Assembly: GCA_021030915.1 (NCBI GenBank)
Contig: JAGEMR010000203.1
Location: 1 to 37,837 of the forward strand
Direction of reading: 5' to 3'
Source: Astrothelium macrocarpum
Taxonomy: Eukaryota; Ascomycota; Dothideomycetes; Trypetheliales; Trypetheliaceae
DNA length: 37,837 nucleotides
Part shown: positions 22,552-33,000 of the stretch, in pieces
Numbering within the stretch: position 1 is the stretch's first letter
Layout: the number at the start of each line of letters is the position of its first letter
Translations under genes and position numbers: made by a program
The notes under the pieces: generated by a model
Told to the model about the DNA's origin: nothing
The model's database searches: none
What the model saw: the letters and a program-made list of their open reading frames with translations, nothing else

Positions 22552-22711
22552 TTTCAACGCTCTTTCTCTCCAGAAATGATTTAATCGGTACCGTTTCTCA
22601 TTCTTCTCTTCATTATAATTGCAGTTACAGCAGTGGTTGCAGCACTATACTTTTATCAAACATTCACAATTATATCATTTTCACAAAACCAGAACTTCAT
22701 ATCCAACCATC

Positions 22712-22765
22712 ATGCATCTCTCTCCCATTGTCACCATCATCCTTCTTGTAGGATTTGGGCTTGCA
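22712..22765 (+). other. signal peptide of the repeat precursor
   Basis: Encodes residues 1-18: a short polar start (MHLSP), an uninterrupted hydrophobic core and a small-residue cleavage context (GLA before RPVPDP). Read by eye, not by a predictor. Confidence 0.7.
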
Positions 22766-22999
22766 CGACCTGTACCTGACCCTTCGGGTAACTCTCTTCA
22801 TGTTGATATTGAGGGGAGGCGTATAGACCCAATCACTAGCCCTGGCAGTGATCCGTCTCACACGCATATCGGAGAGAGGCGCGATAACCCTATCATTAGC
22901 CCTGGCGGTAGTTCATCTCACACCCACACTCACATCGGAAAGAGACGTGTTGACCCTATCATTACCCCTGGGGGTAGCTCGTCACACACACATGATTGA
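22712..22999 (+). CDS. secreted repeat-peptide precursor with dibasic (Kex2-type) sites
   Basis: 95 aa, no intron. Residues 1-18 are a signal peptide (hydrophobic core VTIILLVGFG, cleavage expected after GLA). The rest is built of repeats ending in Arg-Arg: a degenerate unit to residue 37 (HVDIEGRR), unit 1 at 38-57 (IDPITSPGSDPSHTHIGERR), unit 2 at 58-79 (starts DNPIISPGG, ends SHTHTHIGKRR) and unit 3 at 80-95 (VDPIITPGGSSSHTHD, no terminal dibasic). Each unit has an acidic first or second residue, PI or PII, SPG or TPG, and a His-Thr-His motif. Kex2 cleaves after KR/RR in the late Golgi, so three related peptides of about 16-20 residues are predicted. There is no Cys and no Tyr, so it fits neither a disulfide effector nor a Tyr-crosslinked ustiloxin-type core. 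It is not a recognisable alpha-pheromone. Function unknown; a signalling, metal-binding (HTH/HTHTH) or host-directed peptide are options. Confidence 0.75.
   Translation: MHLSPIVTIILLVGFGLARPVPDPSGNSLHVDIEGRRIDPITSPGSDPSHTHIGERRDNPIISPGGSSSHTHTHIGKRRVDPIITPGGSSSHTHD
22787..22996 (+). repeat. coding tandem repeat of the precursor
   Basis: In-phase repeats visible in DNA as well as protein: CCTGGCGGTAG / CCTGGGGGTAG and TCTCACAC / TCACACACACAT recur at about 60-66-nt spacing. Unit lengths are 20, 22 and 16 codons after a degenerate first unit. The length difference between units 1 and 2 is one extra His-Thr dipeptide in the His block plus a dibasic/tribasic variation. Confidence 0.75.
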
Positions 23000-23454
23000 G
23001 ATGAACCCTCTCTGACCAGCTGGATGTAGGTCAGACGCATCAAAGCAGTAAGCTCGCCTATCTCCCACTGCAAGGACTCAGTGGTCCTTAATTCCTTTTT
23101 TCGAAGTCACACCGCTAATAAACACTGAAATGTCTAGCTCGGGTGGAATTCGAATTGCAGCTCACGATAAACACTGGTCATACTCGACGGATGGGGGTCT
23201 TCTAACTTTACTCGTCATTTTAAGTTTTTTAGTTCAGAATTCACACTTCTGTCTCAGCGTAAAGTCGACCAGTACAAGGAAATAGAAAGGATAGTTGAGA
23301 CAGAGGAGCAGAAATCTCTGAAATATATCCATCTCTATGAGTTAAATTTTAAGTAGTTAATTGTATAAATGACAGTAGGTTGGCTGACTAGGGTGACAAA
23401 TTCCACTAAGTAGTGGCTGCGTATTGGTCCAGTCACTCCCCTTATTCAGCCCAA
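23000..23454. other. intergenic between convergent secretory genes
   Basis: 455 bp that should carry the 3' ends of the repeat-peptide gene and the cysteine-rich protein gene. AT content rises toward 23350. No supported gene. Confidence 0.5.
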
Positions 23455-24326
23455 CTAATAGGTAGTGTAATGAAACAAAGGGTTGTGATTCGGATCATTC
23501 AAACGCAAGACTACGAAAAACGAACCAAGGCGACTTCTGTACCGTCGCGGAATAGGTATTGTAAGATGCGTACAATTCTCACAAAACGTCCAAGCGTCAA
23601 GACCGCTTAGCAAATCAGTCGATGGGAGAATGCTGATGAGGGAAGCTTCATACGGCGTGTCAGGACTATTTGGCTCCGTCAAGACGATTGCTGCGCCTTC
23701 AATGGTACGAGGCTGACTCGGGATCGCCAGTCCGCGAAATGAGGCATAGCCTGTATCGAGAAGCTCAGAACTGAAAAAAAATCTCTTTGTGTAACACGCA
23801 GCTCGTGGAGTATTCGGGAATGGAAAGTGTTTCATCTCAATACAAAATTGAGTTTGTTGGCAATTGCCTCCGTCGGATACTAAATTAGATTCTTCTTGTT
23901 CTGTGCTACATTCGACTCGGTATTGTTGCGCAGTTTGTTCATAGATACATCGAGATTCCTCGAGTCTGGTATGTCCGGCAAACCGCTGCATGGGTGTGCA
24001 TTCCGCCAAGAACCCAAATTCCTCTGTTCTTTTTGAAGTTCTTTGGTAATTTTGTCTTTTTGGGAGCTCGTAATCAATCAGAGTGAAATTGCTGTTTATG
24101 TAATTAGGAAAAAGCTTATAGTCTAATTGGATCCCATTTCTAGGAATATTAATATCGTTTTCTTTCTGAAATTGATAGATATAAACACCTACGGTAGAAT
24201 CAAAGTATCACTGGTATTTGTATTAGTAGCTGCACTAGTACATATACAGGCAGGGAAAAACTGGAAAATAGTTATGAATAAGGCCGGTAAGGCAGAATGT
24301 GTGACAGAAAAAGCCATAGATTCCAT
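23455..24326 (-). CDS. predicted secreted cysteine-rich protein with dibasic processing sites
   Basis: The frame 24206-23455 is open without a suitable start, so a first exon was sought. Exon 24326-24248 encodes MESMAFSVTHSALPALFITI and on to FFPA, a good signal peptide. A 59-nt intron (24247-24189: GTATAT, CTAATAC branch, CCGTAG) joins it in phase to exon 24188-23455, giving 270 aa. After the signal come a Cys-poor segment (28-69) with a possible N-glycosylation site NFT, two Lys-Arg pairs (70-71 and 79-80), then a region with eight Cys (90, 107, 120, 136, 142, 158, 229, 232) and a second NCT sequon. This looks like a signal peptide, a Kex2-removed propeptide and a disulfide-rich mature domain of about 190 residues. 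I recognise no family. The splice model is an inference; the second exon is better supported than the first. Confidence 0.55.
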
Positions 24327-24544
24327 TTCATCCTGACAAGAGCTTTATGGAAGATCATTGCCACAGAACTTAGTAAGAGGACCGACTATTTTATACCAGA
24401 CATTTATGCTTGCATTCATTATACGTCACGCTTTGACGCCTCCTTATCTCCGTGTTACCTGTCCTTAGTGTTAGCGTTCCGCCTTACCTCCGGACGTCCG
24501 ATCCCGTCTAGTTTTCATCTCATTTGGCCAGGGTTGTTAGGGTA

Positions 24545-24595
24545 AGTCAGCGTATACGGAAGCTGGCCACCCCCTGAAGCTGGCCACCTCCACCA
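24545..24595 (+). repeat. left terminal inverted repeat of the pogo/Fot1-like element
   Basis: 51 bp identical, in inverse orientation, to 26303-26353. GGAAGCTGGCCACC and TGAAGCTGGCCACC are internal direct repeats that may be transposase-binding sites. Confidence 0.9.
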
Positions 24596-24639
24596 TTTCG
24601 TCTCATTTACTATTTGGTGTAATTATTCAACAACAACAG

Positions 24640-26241
24640 CTAGGTTTGGAATTCTGTACACATATGGCTATATACAGGTTTGGCGGCAATACTTGAAGGT
24701 GTTTTTGTAATATTAGCTTTTGATTTGATAGTTTTATTAGCTGTTGAAGTAACTGCTTCAGCAATTGCCTTTTGAATTTGACCCACGGTCGCAAATTTCT
24801 CATTTACGTCAAATATAATTTGTTTTTTAAATAATTTTATTATATATTTTTATAATTCAAATTATATATGAGTATATTTATTTTCCAATTCTGTTAAATT
24901 TACTGATATTGTTGTTAATGTTTTATTTATTTTGCGAAATAAACGCCTCAGTTTCGTATTTTGATCATTAATGAGCCCTGCTGTCTGAATAATAGTTCGC
25001 AACTGCTATTCGTTCTTAAGTGTCTTAATTGATTATGAACGAGGTCACTTTCGATTTGGAGGTATTTGAGACTTTGGTCCCATCTGTGGATCGAATATGA
25101 ATGGCGACGATAAAGGTACCTCTGGATTATAAGATATTAAATCTGCTGCCTTCCATTCAATATGAATATTGTGTATAATAAAATCTTTCTGACGTGTTTT
25201 ATTATAATAATGAATGAAATAATCTTTTTTGATAATAATAATATCATTTAATTGATTCAATAATTCGATATAATATCAATAACGAGATTTAATAGAATTA
25301 AAATTATAAAAATCCAATAATTGAATAATATGAAATATATAAAAAAATATAAATACCAATTCGATTTTGAAATTTATTTTATATATATATATGAAATCCA
25401 TATTGATGTGATTCATATAGCCGTCTAATATTAAAAATTTATATTCATCATATTCAGAACGTATTTGTGGATTAAATATACGCGTCAATCAATTGAATCC
25501 AATTTCATTTGATATCTAATCTTTTTCAAAAAAAATATAATATTAATTCGGTAATTCATTTAAATGAAATCAAATAATTTAAAAATATTATTCTTTGAAT
25601 ATGATAAATGAATTAATGATATGATTTAAAACATTAATAATTTTAATAATAGAAATCCATTCGTGATTCTATGATATTTTTTTATAAATATATTTTTTAT
25701 CTGAATAGATAAATATTATATGATTCATATAAATATCAAATTCTAGGTTTTATTCGTCCATATTTCATACATCCTTTAATTGGATATTGAGATGGCGAAT
25801 AATTTCATTAACGCGTATAAGAAACGCGATTATTTGATCTTTAAACGTGTATTCAATTCTTTTATTATCAAATTTTTATTCGACCATCAATGCGATACAT
25901 GGATTACGTTTTAAAAAATTTTGAATCCATTTTTTATCAACAGTATTATCATTTCCACCAGTACGGAGGATTCGAAAAGCCATTTCACGGACGCGAACAT
26001 GATTAGGAAAAAATCCACAATTATTCTCATCAAAAATCTATTATATAATGAATTCCTTTTGAAATGGAGATAATCATTATTGATGTTCGTGGCCAATGTG
26101 GCGATTTGGTGTATTTTGGAGGCGTTTCTTGAATGTGCTTCTAGGCAGGCCGTACGCGTCAGCAGTCTTATTTATTGAAGAAAAAATTCCATTTTCATAA
26201 TCAGCGATAGCAGAAGCAATGGTCTCTTCGCGATCAGCCAT
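24640..26241 (-). pseudogene. pogo/Fot1-type transposase, broken
   Basis: About 1.6 kb, the usual size of a Fot1/pogo transposase (about 530 codons). The start at 26241 reads MADREETIASAIADYENGIF then ADAYGLPRSTFKKRL, a psq-type helix-turn-helix, and stops at 26077. Beyond it, in a nearby frame at 25995-25880, a CENP-B-type helix-turn-helix is legible (VREMAFRILRTGG, DKKWIQNFLKRNP). The C-terminal tail is readable near 24810-24640 (EKFATVGQIQKAIAEA). The DDE catalytic core between them has been erased by AT-rich mutation. The element could not encode an active enzyme. Confidence 0.85.
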
Positions 26242-26302
26242 ATTGAAGCGACGTGGCTGGTGGTGGAGCGAATTAAGTGGAATGAGATGAAATGAAATTA
26301 AG

Positions 26303-26353
26303 TGGTGGAGGTGGCCAGCTTCAGGGGGTGGCCAGCTTCCGTATACGCTGACT
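26303..26353 (-). repeat. right terminal inverted repeat of the pogo/Fot1-like element
   Basis: 51 bp identical, in inverse orientation, to 24545-24595, followed by the TA target dinucleotide at 26354-26355. Confidence 0.9.
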
Positions 26354-26355
26354 TA

Positions 26356-27510
26356 GGACCACTGATTCTAATCCTTGCGAAGTTAGCACGAGTATCAGTC
26401 CACTTTCATAAAATGGTCAAAGTCTCAGGGAGCAATGGAAAGCGTGGGGTCGACATCTGTGAAGCTTTAGAGTAGGTTTGTAACAAATGGGAACGGAGTC
26501 CGATCATCAATGGGTGGGCGGTATCAGGCAGCATCAAGAACCCAGCCCTTGTACTCTGTGCCACTGGATCTACCAGTCCCGGTCTTGCTGCATTCTTCTT
26601 CTCCCTCATCTAATGCGGCCTACTGAGCCTCATGCGTAAGGCCGATCCTTCACAACTCTACTCATGTAAATCAGTTGGAGCGTCAGAGTCACGCTGCACA
26701 TCAGACCACACATGCTCAATTGCTGGGGGTCACTCTTGTCATCAGGCGCTGTTCCTGGCGGCCGGGACTGCAATAGGCTTGCCGTCTGTTACACATTGCC
26801 CATAGGTACATTTTCAAATATCCTGCGACTTGCCTCGCGCTCCTGTTGACCAGCGCTAGTATAAATTGTGATCCCCTTGTCGAGACGTTGTAGGGTTACC
26901 ATAGTTTATGAAGTTTCAAGCACTCTCTGCCTATCCGACTATTTCTTCATTGATTGGATCCGCCTTGCTGTCGACCTTTAAATTGTTAATCTAACTTCTC
27001 GATTTTTTCTTTGCAATTTCTGCATCTTCGGGTTGCAGACGGTTGATATAGTTGATGCAGATTCGAGATGCGAATCTAACAATGAAAGAGGCACTGGTTG
27101 TTCAACACAAACAGCAGTCGTCCTCTCTCTATGGGGGGCTCTTTGCAGCTACTACTGGATCAGATCCCTGCTTCTTGCGAATATATGCTGCACCCCACCA
27201 ATTCATGTCCAAACGTTGTATTCAGTCTTCTATGCGACACTTGCACAAACCGAAATCGATCAAGCAGAGAAGCTTTGAGAAGTTGGCTCACATAGAAATT
27301 GGCCGCGATCATTGGCATCCATAATGTAGCGCAGGCTTTATCAGGAGATTCCATTGTCTAACCACTGATAGCCTTAGAATGGGTTTTGAGAACACGCAAA
27401 GAACCAACTCGACGTTTACGCTGGTTCTTTTCGAATCCCGTCAAAGCTAAGTCTGTCGATTTTGTTTGGGTTTGTCGTCTGATTTCGACCTTGTCACTGT
27501 CTATTATCGC
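26356..27510. other. 1.1 kb unique DNA between transposons
   Basis: Normal-composition island between the pogo/Fot1-like element and the hAT element. It has a TATAAA near 26861-26867 and a tiny frame with a signal-peptide look at 26908-26994 (listed separately). Other short frames (26609-26406 -, 27033-27278 +) have no domain. Confidence 0.4.
26908..26994 (+). CDS. possible first exon or remnant of a small secreted protein gene
   Basis: 28 codons reading MKFQALSAYPTISSLIGSAL then LSTFKLLI and stop. The start is typical of fungal secretion signals, and a TATAAA lies about 45 bp upstream. A Cys-containing open frame follows at 27050-27278 (SRCESNNERGTGCSTQ), but I find no convincing donor site to join the two. 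It may be a degraded small secreted protein gene between two transposons, or chance. Confidence 0.22.
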   Translation: MKFQALSAYPTISSLIGSALLSTFKLLI

Positions 27511-27556
27511 CAGGGCATCCAAAAATACTAATCTAATCTGATTCTAATCGATACGT

Positions 27557-27586
27557 ATCGGATCGGATCGGATCGGATCGGATCGG
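27557..27586. repeat. (ATCGG)6 pentanucleotide array
   Basis: Six uninterrupted copies of ATCGG, preceded and followed by partial copies (CGTATCGG, GGATATTAATC). It lies about 45 bp inside the hAT terminus, where hAT elements commonly carry short subterminal repeats bound by the transposase. Confidence 0.85.
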
Positions 27587-27662
27587 ATATTAATCAATAC
27601 TATCTGATACCTCGGCTAATACCCATAAATCAATACATAAAATTTTTTTGATATCATATAAA

Positions 27663-28925
27663 ATGGCAGAAAATGATGAATCATTTTATTTAAATTTTTT
27701 TAATATAATCAATAATCGTTTAATATAAAAAAATTACTTTTTAATTCATTAATTTATTTAAAATCCGTATGATAATAAATCAGAAAGAAGGAATGATATA
27801 AAAATTCTCTATTATAATATATATTCGTATAATATGATTATTGTGATAAATTTTCGAAAATATTTTAAAAATCAATATAATATCGATATTGATATTTTAT
27901 TTAATCATATAAAAGAAGAAATTTATGATCAATTGATTAAAATATATGAAAGAATAATAAAAATTAGATTTAAAATATTTGAATTCGATTCAATAATTCT
28001 GAAAAAATATTATCAAAAAATTATTATATGAAAGATATTTATTAATCTAATTATTATATATAATCTATTTTTTAGAATTATATAATGATCTGAATTTTAT
28101 ATCTTTTATAAATTAATCAATCATGAAATAATTGGAATATTATTAATAATTCCTATAATTATTATTTTATATATGAAATAATTATTTCAAAATTAAAAAG
28201 ATTTCATACGAAAGGCATTTCAATTTATTATAATAAATATTCATTTTTTAATTGATATTTGGATTTTATTAAATAATTATTTATTTTTGACAGTCTGTGG
28301 CCATTTTATCAATCAAGATTTCTAATTCCAAAAAATATTTTCGGCTTTTCGTATAATAAAAGGTCATTTAAAAAAAGAATAATTTGAAATATTTCAATCT
28401 ATATTTATAGATTTTAATATCATATAAAAAATAGATATTATTATTATTGATAATATTAGAATTAATGATATTTTTTATCATATGATGAATAAATGAATGA
28501 AAGATCAAAAGATTGAATGGAATATTATTAAAAAAAGAATTCGTTATCAAAATCATATTATTAATTTTATTATATAAATTTTTTTATTTAATGATTTTAT
28601 TGATTTAGAAATTTTTAAAATATATAAAAAAGAAGAAAAATAAAAATAAAAAAAAGATTTGAATTAAAAAAAATAATAAATAAAAAATGATATCTTTCGT
28701 ATATTTGAAATATTTGAAAAATTTTATAATATTATTATTCATATTCACGTTTTATTATTTCATATAATAATATTCAAATAATTTATAAATCGTATAATTT
28801 TATTGAATAATCATATAAAATAGAATTTATGATATTTTATATTTGAAATAATAATTATATTTAAAATATAAATCAATAAATATATAAAGAATTATTTTGA
28901 CGTATTTCAAAATAATAATCTTTTT
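27663..28925 (+). pseudogene. hAT transposase N-terminal to central part, broken
   Basis: Starts MAENDESFYLNFFN at 27663 and breaks quickly. The clearest block is FLTVCGHFINQDF at 28284-28322 followed by FRIIKG, the hAT RNase-H-fold strand normally reading like HFID then a downstream FRRIEGSHTG. At about 28439-28470 the IDN..NND block is visible as IIIIDNIRINDIF. At 28820-28920 a run resembling the TRWNSWY segment survives as QNLWYF-like text. Frames are littered with stops. Inactive. Confidence 0.65.
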
Positions 28926-28951
28926 TTATACAATTAAAATATATTTAATAT

Positions 28952-29292
28952 TGTTATGACCACTGAGAGGGCCGTGTACACACCTGTGTACCCGCCCCAC
29001 CTTTGGCTCATAGGGCTCACGCCATGAGCCAGGAGAACCAACCTTTGGCTCATAGGGCTCACACCTTGAGCCAGAAGGATTATCAAATATATAGGAACGC
29101 AATAGAACCCGTCTTGATTTGTTATATTCAAAGCCATTTTTTAAATTAGTCTTTGATAATATTTTTAATAGAATTTTGAATTATTAAATCATATTATTTT
29201 TTATTAATTTAATTCTTTATTGATTTATTTCAGAAATTATTTCGATTCAAAATAGATTTGATTTTAAGAATATCTAGAATCGTAATATATTG
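28952..29292 (+). repeat. 5' LTR, with a GC-rich unmutated 5' half
   Basis: About 340 bp. The first 130 bp (28952-29082) are GC-rich and carry tandem and inverted repeats. The remainder (29072-29292) aligns with 35498-35712 at the 3' end of the element but carries many more C-to-T and G-to-A differences. The right boundary is set by alignment with the 3' LTR and is approximate. Confidence 0.65.
28999..29082. repeat. two 42-bp tandem units with internal hairpins
   Basis: Units 28999-29040 and 29041-29082 both start ACCTTTGGCTCATAGGGCTC. In unit 1, TGGCTCAT (29004-29011) pairs with ATGAGCCA (29024-29031); unit 2 has the same hairpin with one mismatch. Just upstream, GTACACA (28976-28982) pairs with TGTGTAC (28985-28991). 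Confidence 0.8.
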
Positions 29293-30084
29293 AATATTTT
29301 TAAAATGAATTAATAAAAATAATCGTAGAATGATGATAATGTATCCCAAATTGGGAGAAACTGACCTATATTCCAAATCGGAAAAAATCAAATCATATCA
29401 CGATTTGATGGAAAAATCAGAAAATCTGACAATTTTTATAAAAATCATTTTAAAATAGAAGATTGATTTAATATGATTCAATTATATCTCATATTCGAAA
29501 AAATTATGATAAATAATCAATCTTTTTTTATAATCACATTTATAAAAAAAAGGATATTTTATTAGATCCGATCATATTTTATTAATTATATAATAAAAAT
29601 TAAAAATCCGATAATCAATAATATATTTCAAAATTTTGATATATTTAAAAAAGAAATTATTGAAATATTCGGAATATTTAATCAATAAATAATAATTGAA
29701 TAAACGATTCTGAATATTAAATAAAAGATTTCAATAGTAGATTATATAATCAAATTCCAGAAATATATTTAATAAATTGAATAGAATAAAGAAATATTCC
29801 GTTTCATATTTTATAAAGAATTTAAAAATAATATTAAAAATGAATTAATACGTTATATAAATATTATAAATATTCTATTAAAATTAATAAAAATAATAAT
29901 TGAATTAAATGATAAATTATATATGAAAATTCTAAAAAAAAGAGGAAACCGGAAATTAATTATTGGATAAAAAAATTCATGAATTCAGAATAATGATTAT
30001 AATAATCTGATGAATTTTAATTTTATCAGAAAAAGAAAAAAAAAGGATAATATCCGTCCAAAAAAAGGATTTAAAAATAAAAAA
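29293..30084. other. retrotransposon leader and gag region, unreadable
   Basis: AT-rich DNA inside the chromovirus. By position it should hold the primer-binding site and the start of gag. A moderately preserved patch GTATCCCAAATTGGGAGAAACTGACC lies near 29341. I could not identify the primer-binding tRNA. Confidence 0.4.
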
Positions 30085-33000
30085 TATTATATTTATGAAA
30101 AAAAGGAATATTTTGCGAAAAATTGCCGGTCCAAATCCAATATAATATGATAAAAAATCGTGATTATAAAAAAGAAAATTAATATGATTTTAATAAATTA
30201 TTCAAATGAAAAAATTTTAATTGAAAGAATCATTTAAAAAATATCTGATGAAAAAAATGAATGATAATTCGATTAATAAAATGATAATGGAAAGAATAAT
30301 CCATTTCCGATATTAAAAAATTTATAAAAAATCTATAAAAAAATATAAAAATATATTATATAAATAAATCAATAAATAAATTATATTATATGAAAATAAT
30401 CAATAATTAAATTTATATTCCAATAATATATTAAAAAAATATTAAAATAATTTGATCATAAAAATTATTTTATGATTAAATTATATATAATTTTTAATTA
30501 TTCAATATATATTATCATAATATAAATTTTTAAAAAATAATTTGGAATTTTAATAAAATTATTATCAGAAAATTTTGAAATATAGAAGAATATTTTATTT
30601 GATATAATTAATTCAAATTATAAATAATTAATTTTATTAGAAGAATATCGAAATCAGAAATATTAATTATCAAAATATTATAAATATTGAAAAATAAAAA
30701 AAAATATTTGATAAAATAATATCATTAATATATAAAATTCATAATATTTTAAATATCGAAAAATATAATAATAATAATATTATAATAAAAATTATAAAAG
30801 ATATATGTATGATCAATAATAAAAAGATATATTTATAAATAAAAAAATAGAAAAAATTATATTTATAAATATATTATTATTCAAAAAAAATATAAAATAT
30901 TTTTAAATGAATTTATTAATATAATTCGTATATAATTATTAGATTAAAAATTATTTTTAAAAATAGATAATTATAAATAAAGAATATTCCGGTTATAAAA
31001 AAAATATATTATTATTAATATGAAAATGAAAATTACGAAATTCATATAATAAAAAAATTGGAATAATATGAATAATAATTATAAAAAAATTATAATTTTA
31101 TTAATTATTTTATTTATCAAAAATAAAAAGAAGAATATATATTAATTAATGAATGATTTTATAAAAATAAAAAAAATTATTCATATTATAATGATTATAG
31201 AATAATATAATATCCGATTATATTTATCAGATAAATCGCGATAAAAATATATTCATTATGAAAAAAAGATTTAAATTCTATATATAAAATATGTATATAA
31301 ATTTAAATATTATTTAAATATTTAAATATTTATTATATATTATAATAATATTGGAGAAAATAAAAAAGATTAAAATATTAATCAATTTTAAAATAAATGA
31401 GAATTTTATATTCAAAATATTTCAAAAATCATTGAATTTATCAATCAAATCAAAAAATCAGAAATATGTAATATATATAATAATAGGAAAAAAGATGCCA
31501 GAAACTGATGAAATTTTGGAAGAAATTCGGCCAATATCCATAACTGTCGTAGGATATACCGAAAAAATCGCGTTTAATATTATTATCATAATCAGATATG
31601 ATATCATATTAAAATTATTTTGATTATAATAATATAATCCAATAATCAATTAAAAAAACGGAATATTGGAAATGAATGAATATAATTATAGAATTATATC
31701 AAAATTTTTATATTCAGATATAATGAAAAATAAAATGGATGACTATTTTATATAAATTATTTCAAAAAATGAAATCTTTATCATAAAAATTTCAGATATA
31801 ATAGATATTTTTATAAAATAAAAAAATTAAAAAATTAATAATTTGAAAATAATTTTAATCATTTCTGAAATTCTTTTAAAATATAAAAAATAAATATATT
31901 TTTTTAAAAAAAAATTAGATATCAAAATATTATTTAAATATTAATTATGGAATTATAAAATAAAATTTTTTATAAAAAAATAATCTATATTCAGATCCAT
32001 TTATATATTATTCAATAAAAAATTTAAAATATTAAAAGAATATTTGAATAAAAATTTAAAAAAGAATTTTATCAGAAAATTGGAATCATTTATAAAATAT
32101 CCGATTTTTTTTATATCAAAAAAAGATAAAAATTTGCGATTTTATATGAATTATTAATAATTCAATGAAATAATAATTAAAAATCAATATTTATTATCAA
32201 ATATTATAAAATTATAAAACAGATTTTCGAATATATAATGATTTATCAAATTGGATCTATTAGAAATCTATAATCTCATACGAATAAAAGAAAATGAAAA
32301 ATGGAAAATAATATTTCAAATAAAATATGGATATTTTAAATATTTTATTATATCATTTGGATTCATAAATATATCAATTAATTATTAAATATTTATAAAT
32401 GATATATTATAATTATATTTCGATAAATTCGTGATAATATATTTAAACGATATTTTTATTTATTCAAAAATTAGAAAAGAATATACGTAATATATATAAT
32501 AAATATTCTAAAAATTGAATAAATGAGATTTACGATTAAAATTATCAAAATATAAATTCTGAATCAAAAAAACGAATTTTTTAAATTATATCATTAGAAT
32601 AGAAATCATATGAATTGATTTAGATAAAATAAAATCAGTTGAGGAATGGCCAGAATCAAAAAATATAAAAGACGTCCAATTCTTTTTGAAATTCGTCAAT
32701 TATAATAAAAAATTCATTGAAAAATATTCTTTTAAAATTCAATTTTTAACGGAATTGATAAAAAATAAAAAAATATTCATTTTTGGAAAGAATGAAAAGA
32801 AGATATTTAAAATATTCAAAAAAGACTATTTACGAAATCCTATATTAAAGACTATTAAATCATTAGAATTAATATAAATTGAAATTGATATATCCGATTT
32901 GATAATAGAAATATATTTATATTAATAATCACAGAATGGAAAATGGCATTTAATAGAATATTATTCGAGAAAATTTTCAGAATTAGAATAGAATTATGAT

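Larger units (their letters stand above)
24545..26353 (-). mobile_element. pogo/Fot1-like (Tc1-mariner superfamily) DNA transposon, RIP-degraded
   Basis: 1809 bp bounded by perfect 51-bp terminal inverted repeats (24545-24595 and 26303-26353, starting AGTCAGCGTATACGGAAGCT) and flanked by TA on both sides (24543-24544, 26354-26355), the target duplication of this superfamily. Each terminus contains the subrepeat GAAGCTGGCCACC twice. The transposase runs on the minus strand. The interior from about 24800 to 26080 is extremely AT-rich with many stops, as RIP produces, whereas the two termini and the two ends of the gene are hardly altered. Confidence 0.9.
27511..28951 (+). mobile_element. hAT-type DNA transposon, left part, RIP-degraded
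   Basis: Starts with CAGGGCATCC, a hAT-style terminus, followed by a subterminal pentamer array. A transposase remnant begins at 27663. It is interrupted at 28952 by a Ty3/gypsy retrotransposon and seems to resume after 35712. Its right terminus is not seen in the window. The AT content is very high throughout, consistent with RIP. Confidence 0.7.

Noticed and set aside
22712..22999. Repeat precursor as a mating alpha-pheromone gene
   Set aside because: Alpha-pheromone cores are usually short and Trp/Cys- or Pro-Gly-Gln-containing; none of these units has Trp or Cys, and the units are long and His-containing.
22712..24326. A dikaritin-type RiPP cluster around the repeat precursor
   Set aside because: No UstYa-like oxidase gene, tyrosinase or transporter is seen nearby, and the repeats have no Tyr for crosslinking.
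31351..31649. Open frames on both strands in the AT-rich region
   Set aside because: They lie inside the mutated retrotransposon, probably over the former protease region; openness in AT-rich DNA is fragmentary and not evidence of a gene.
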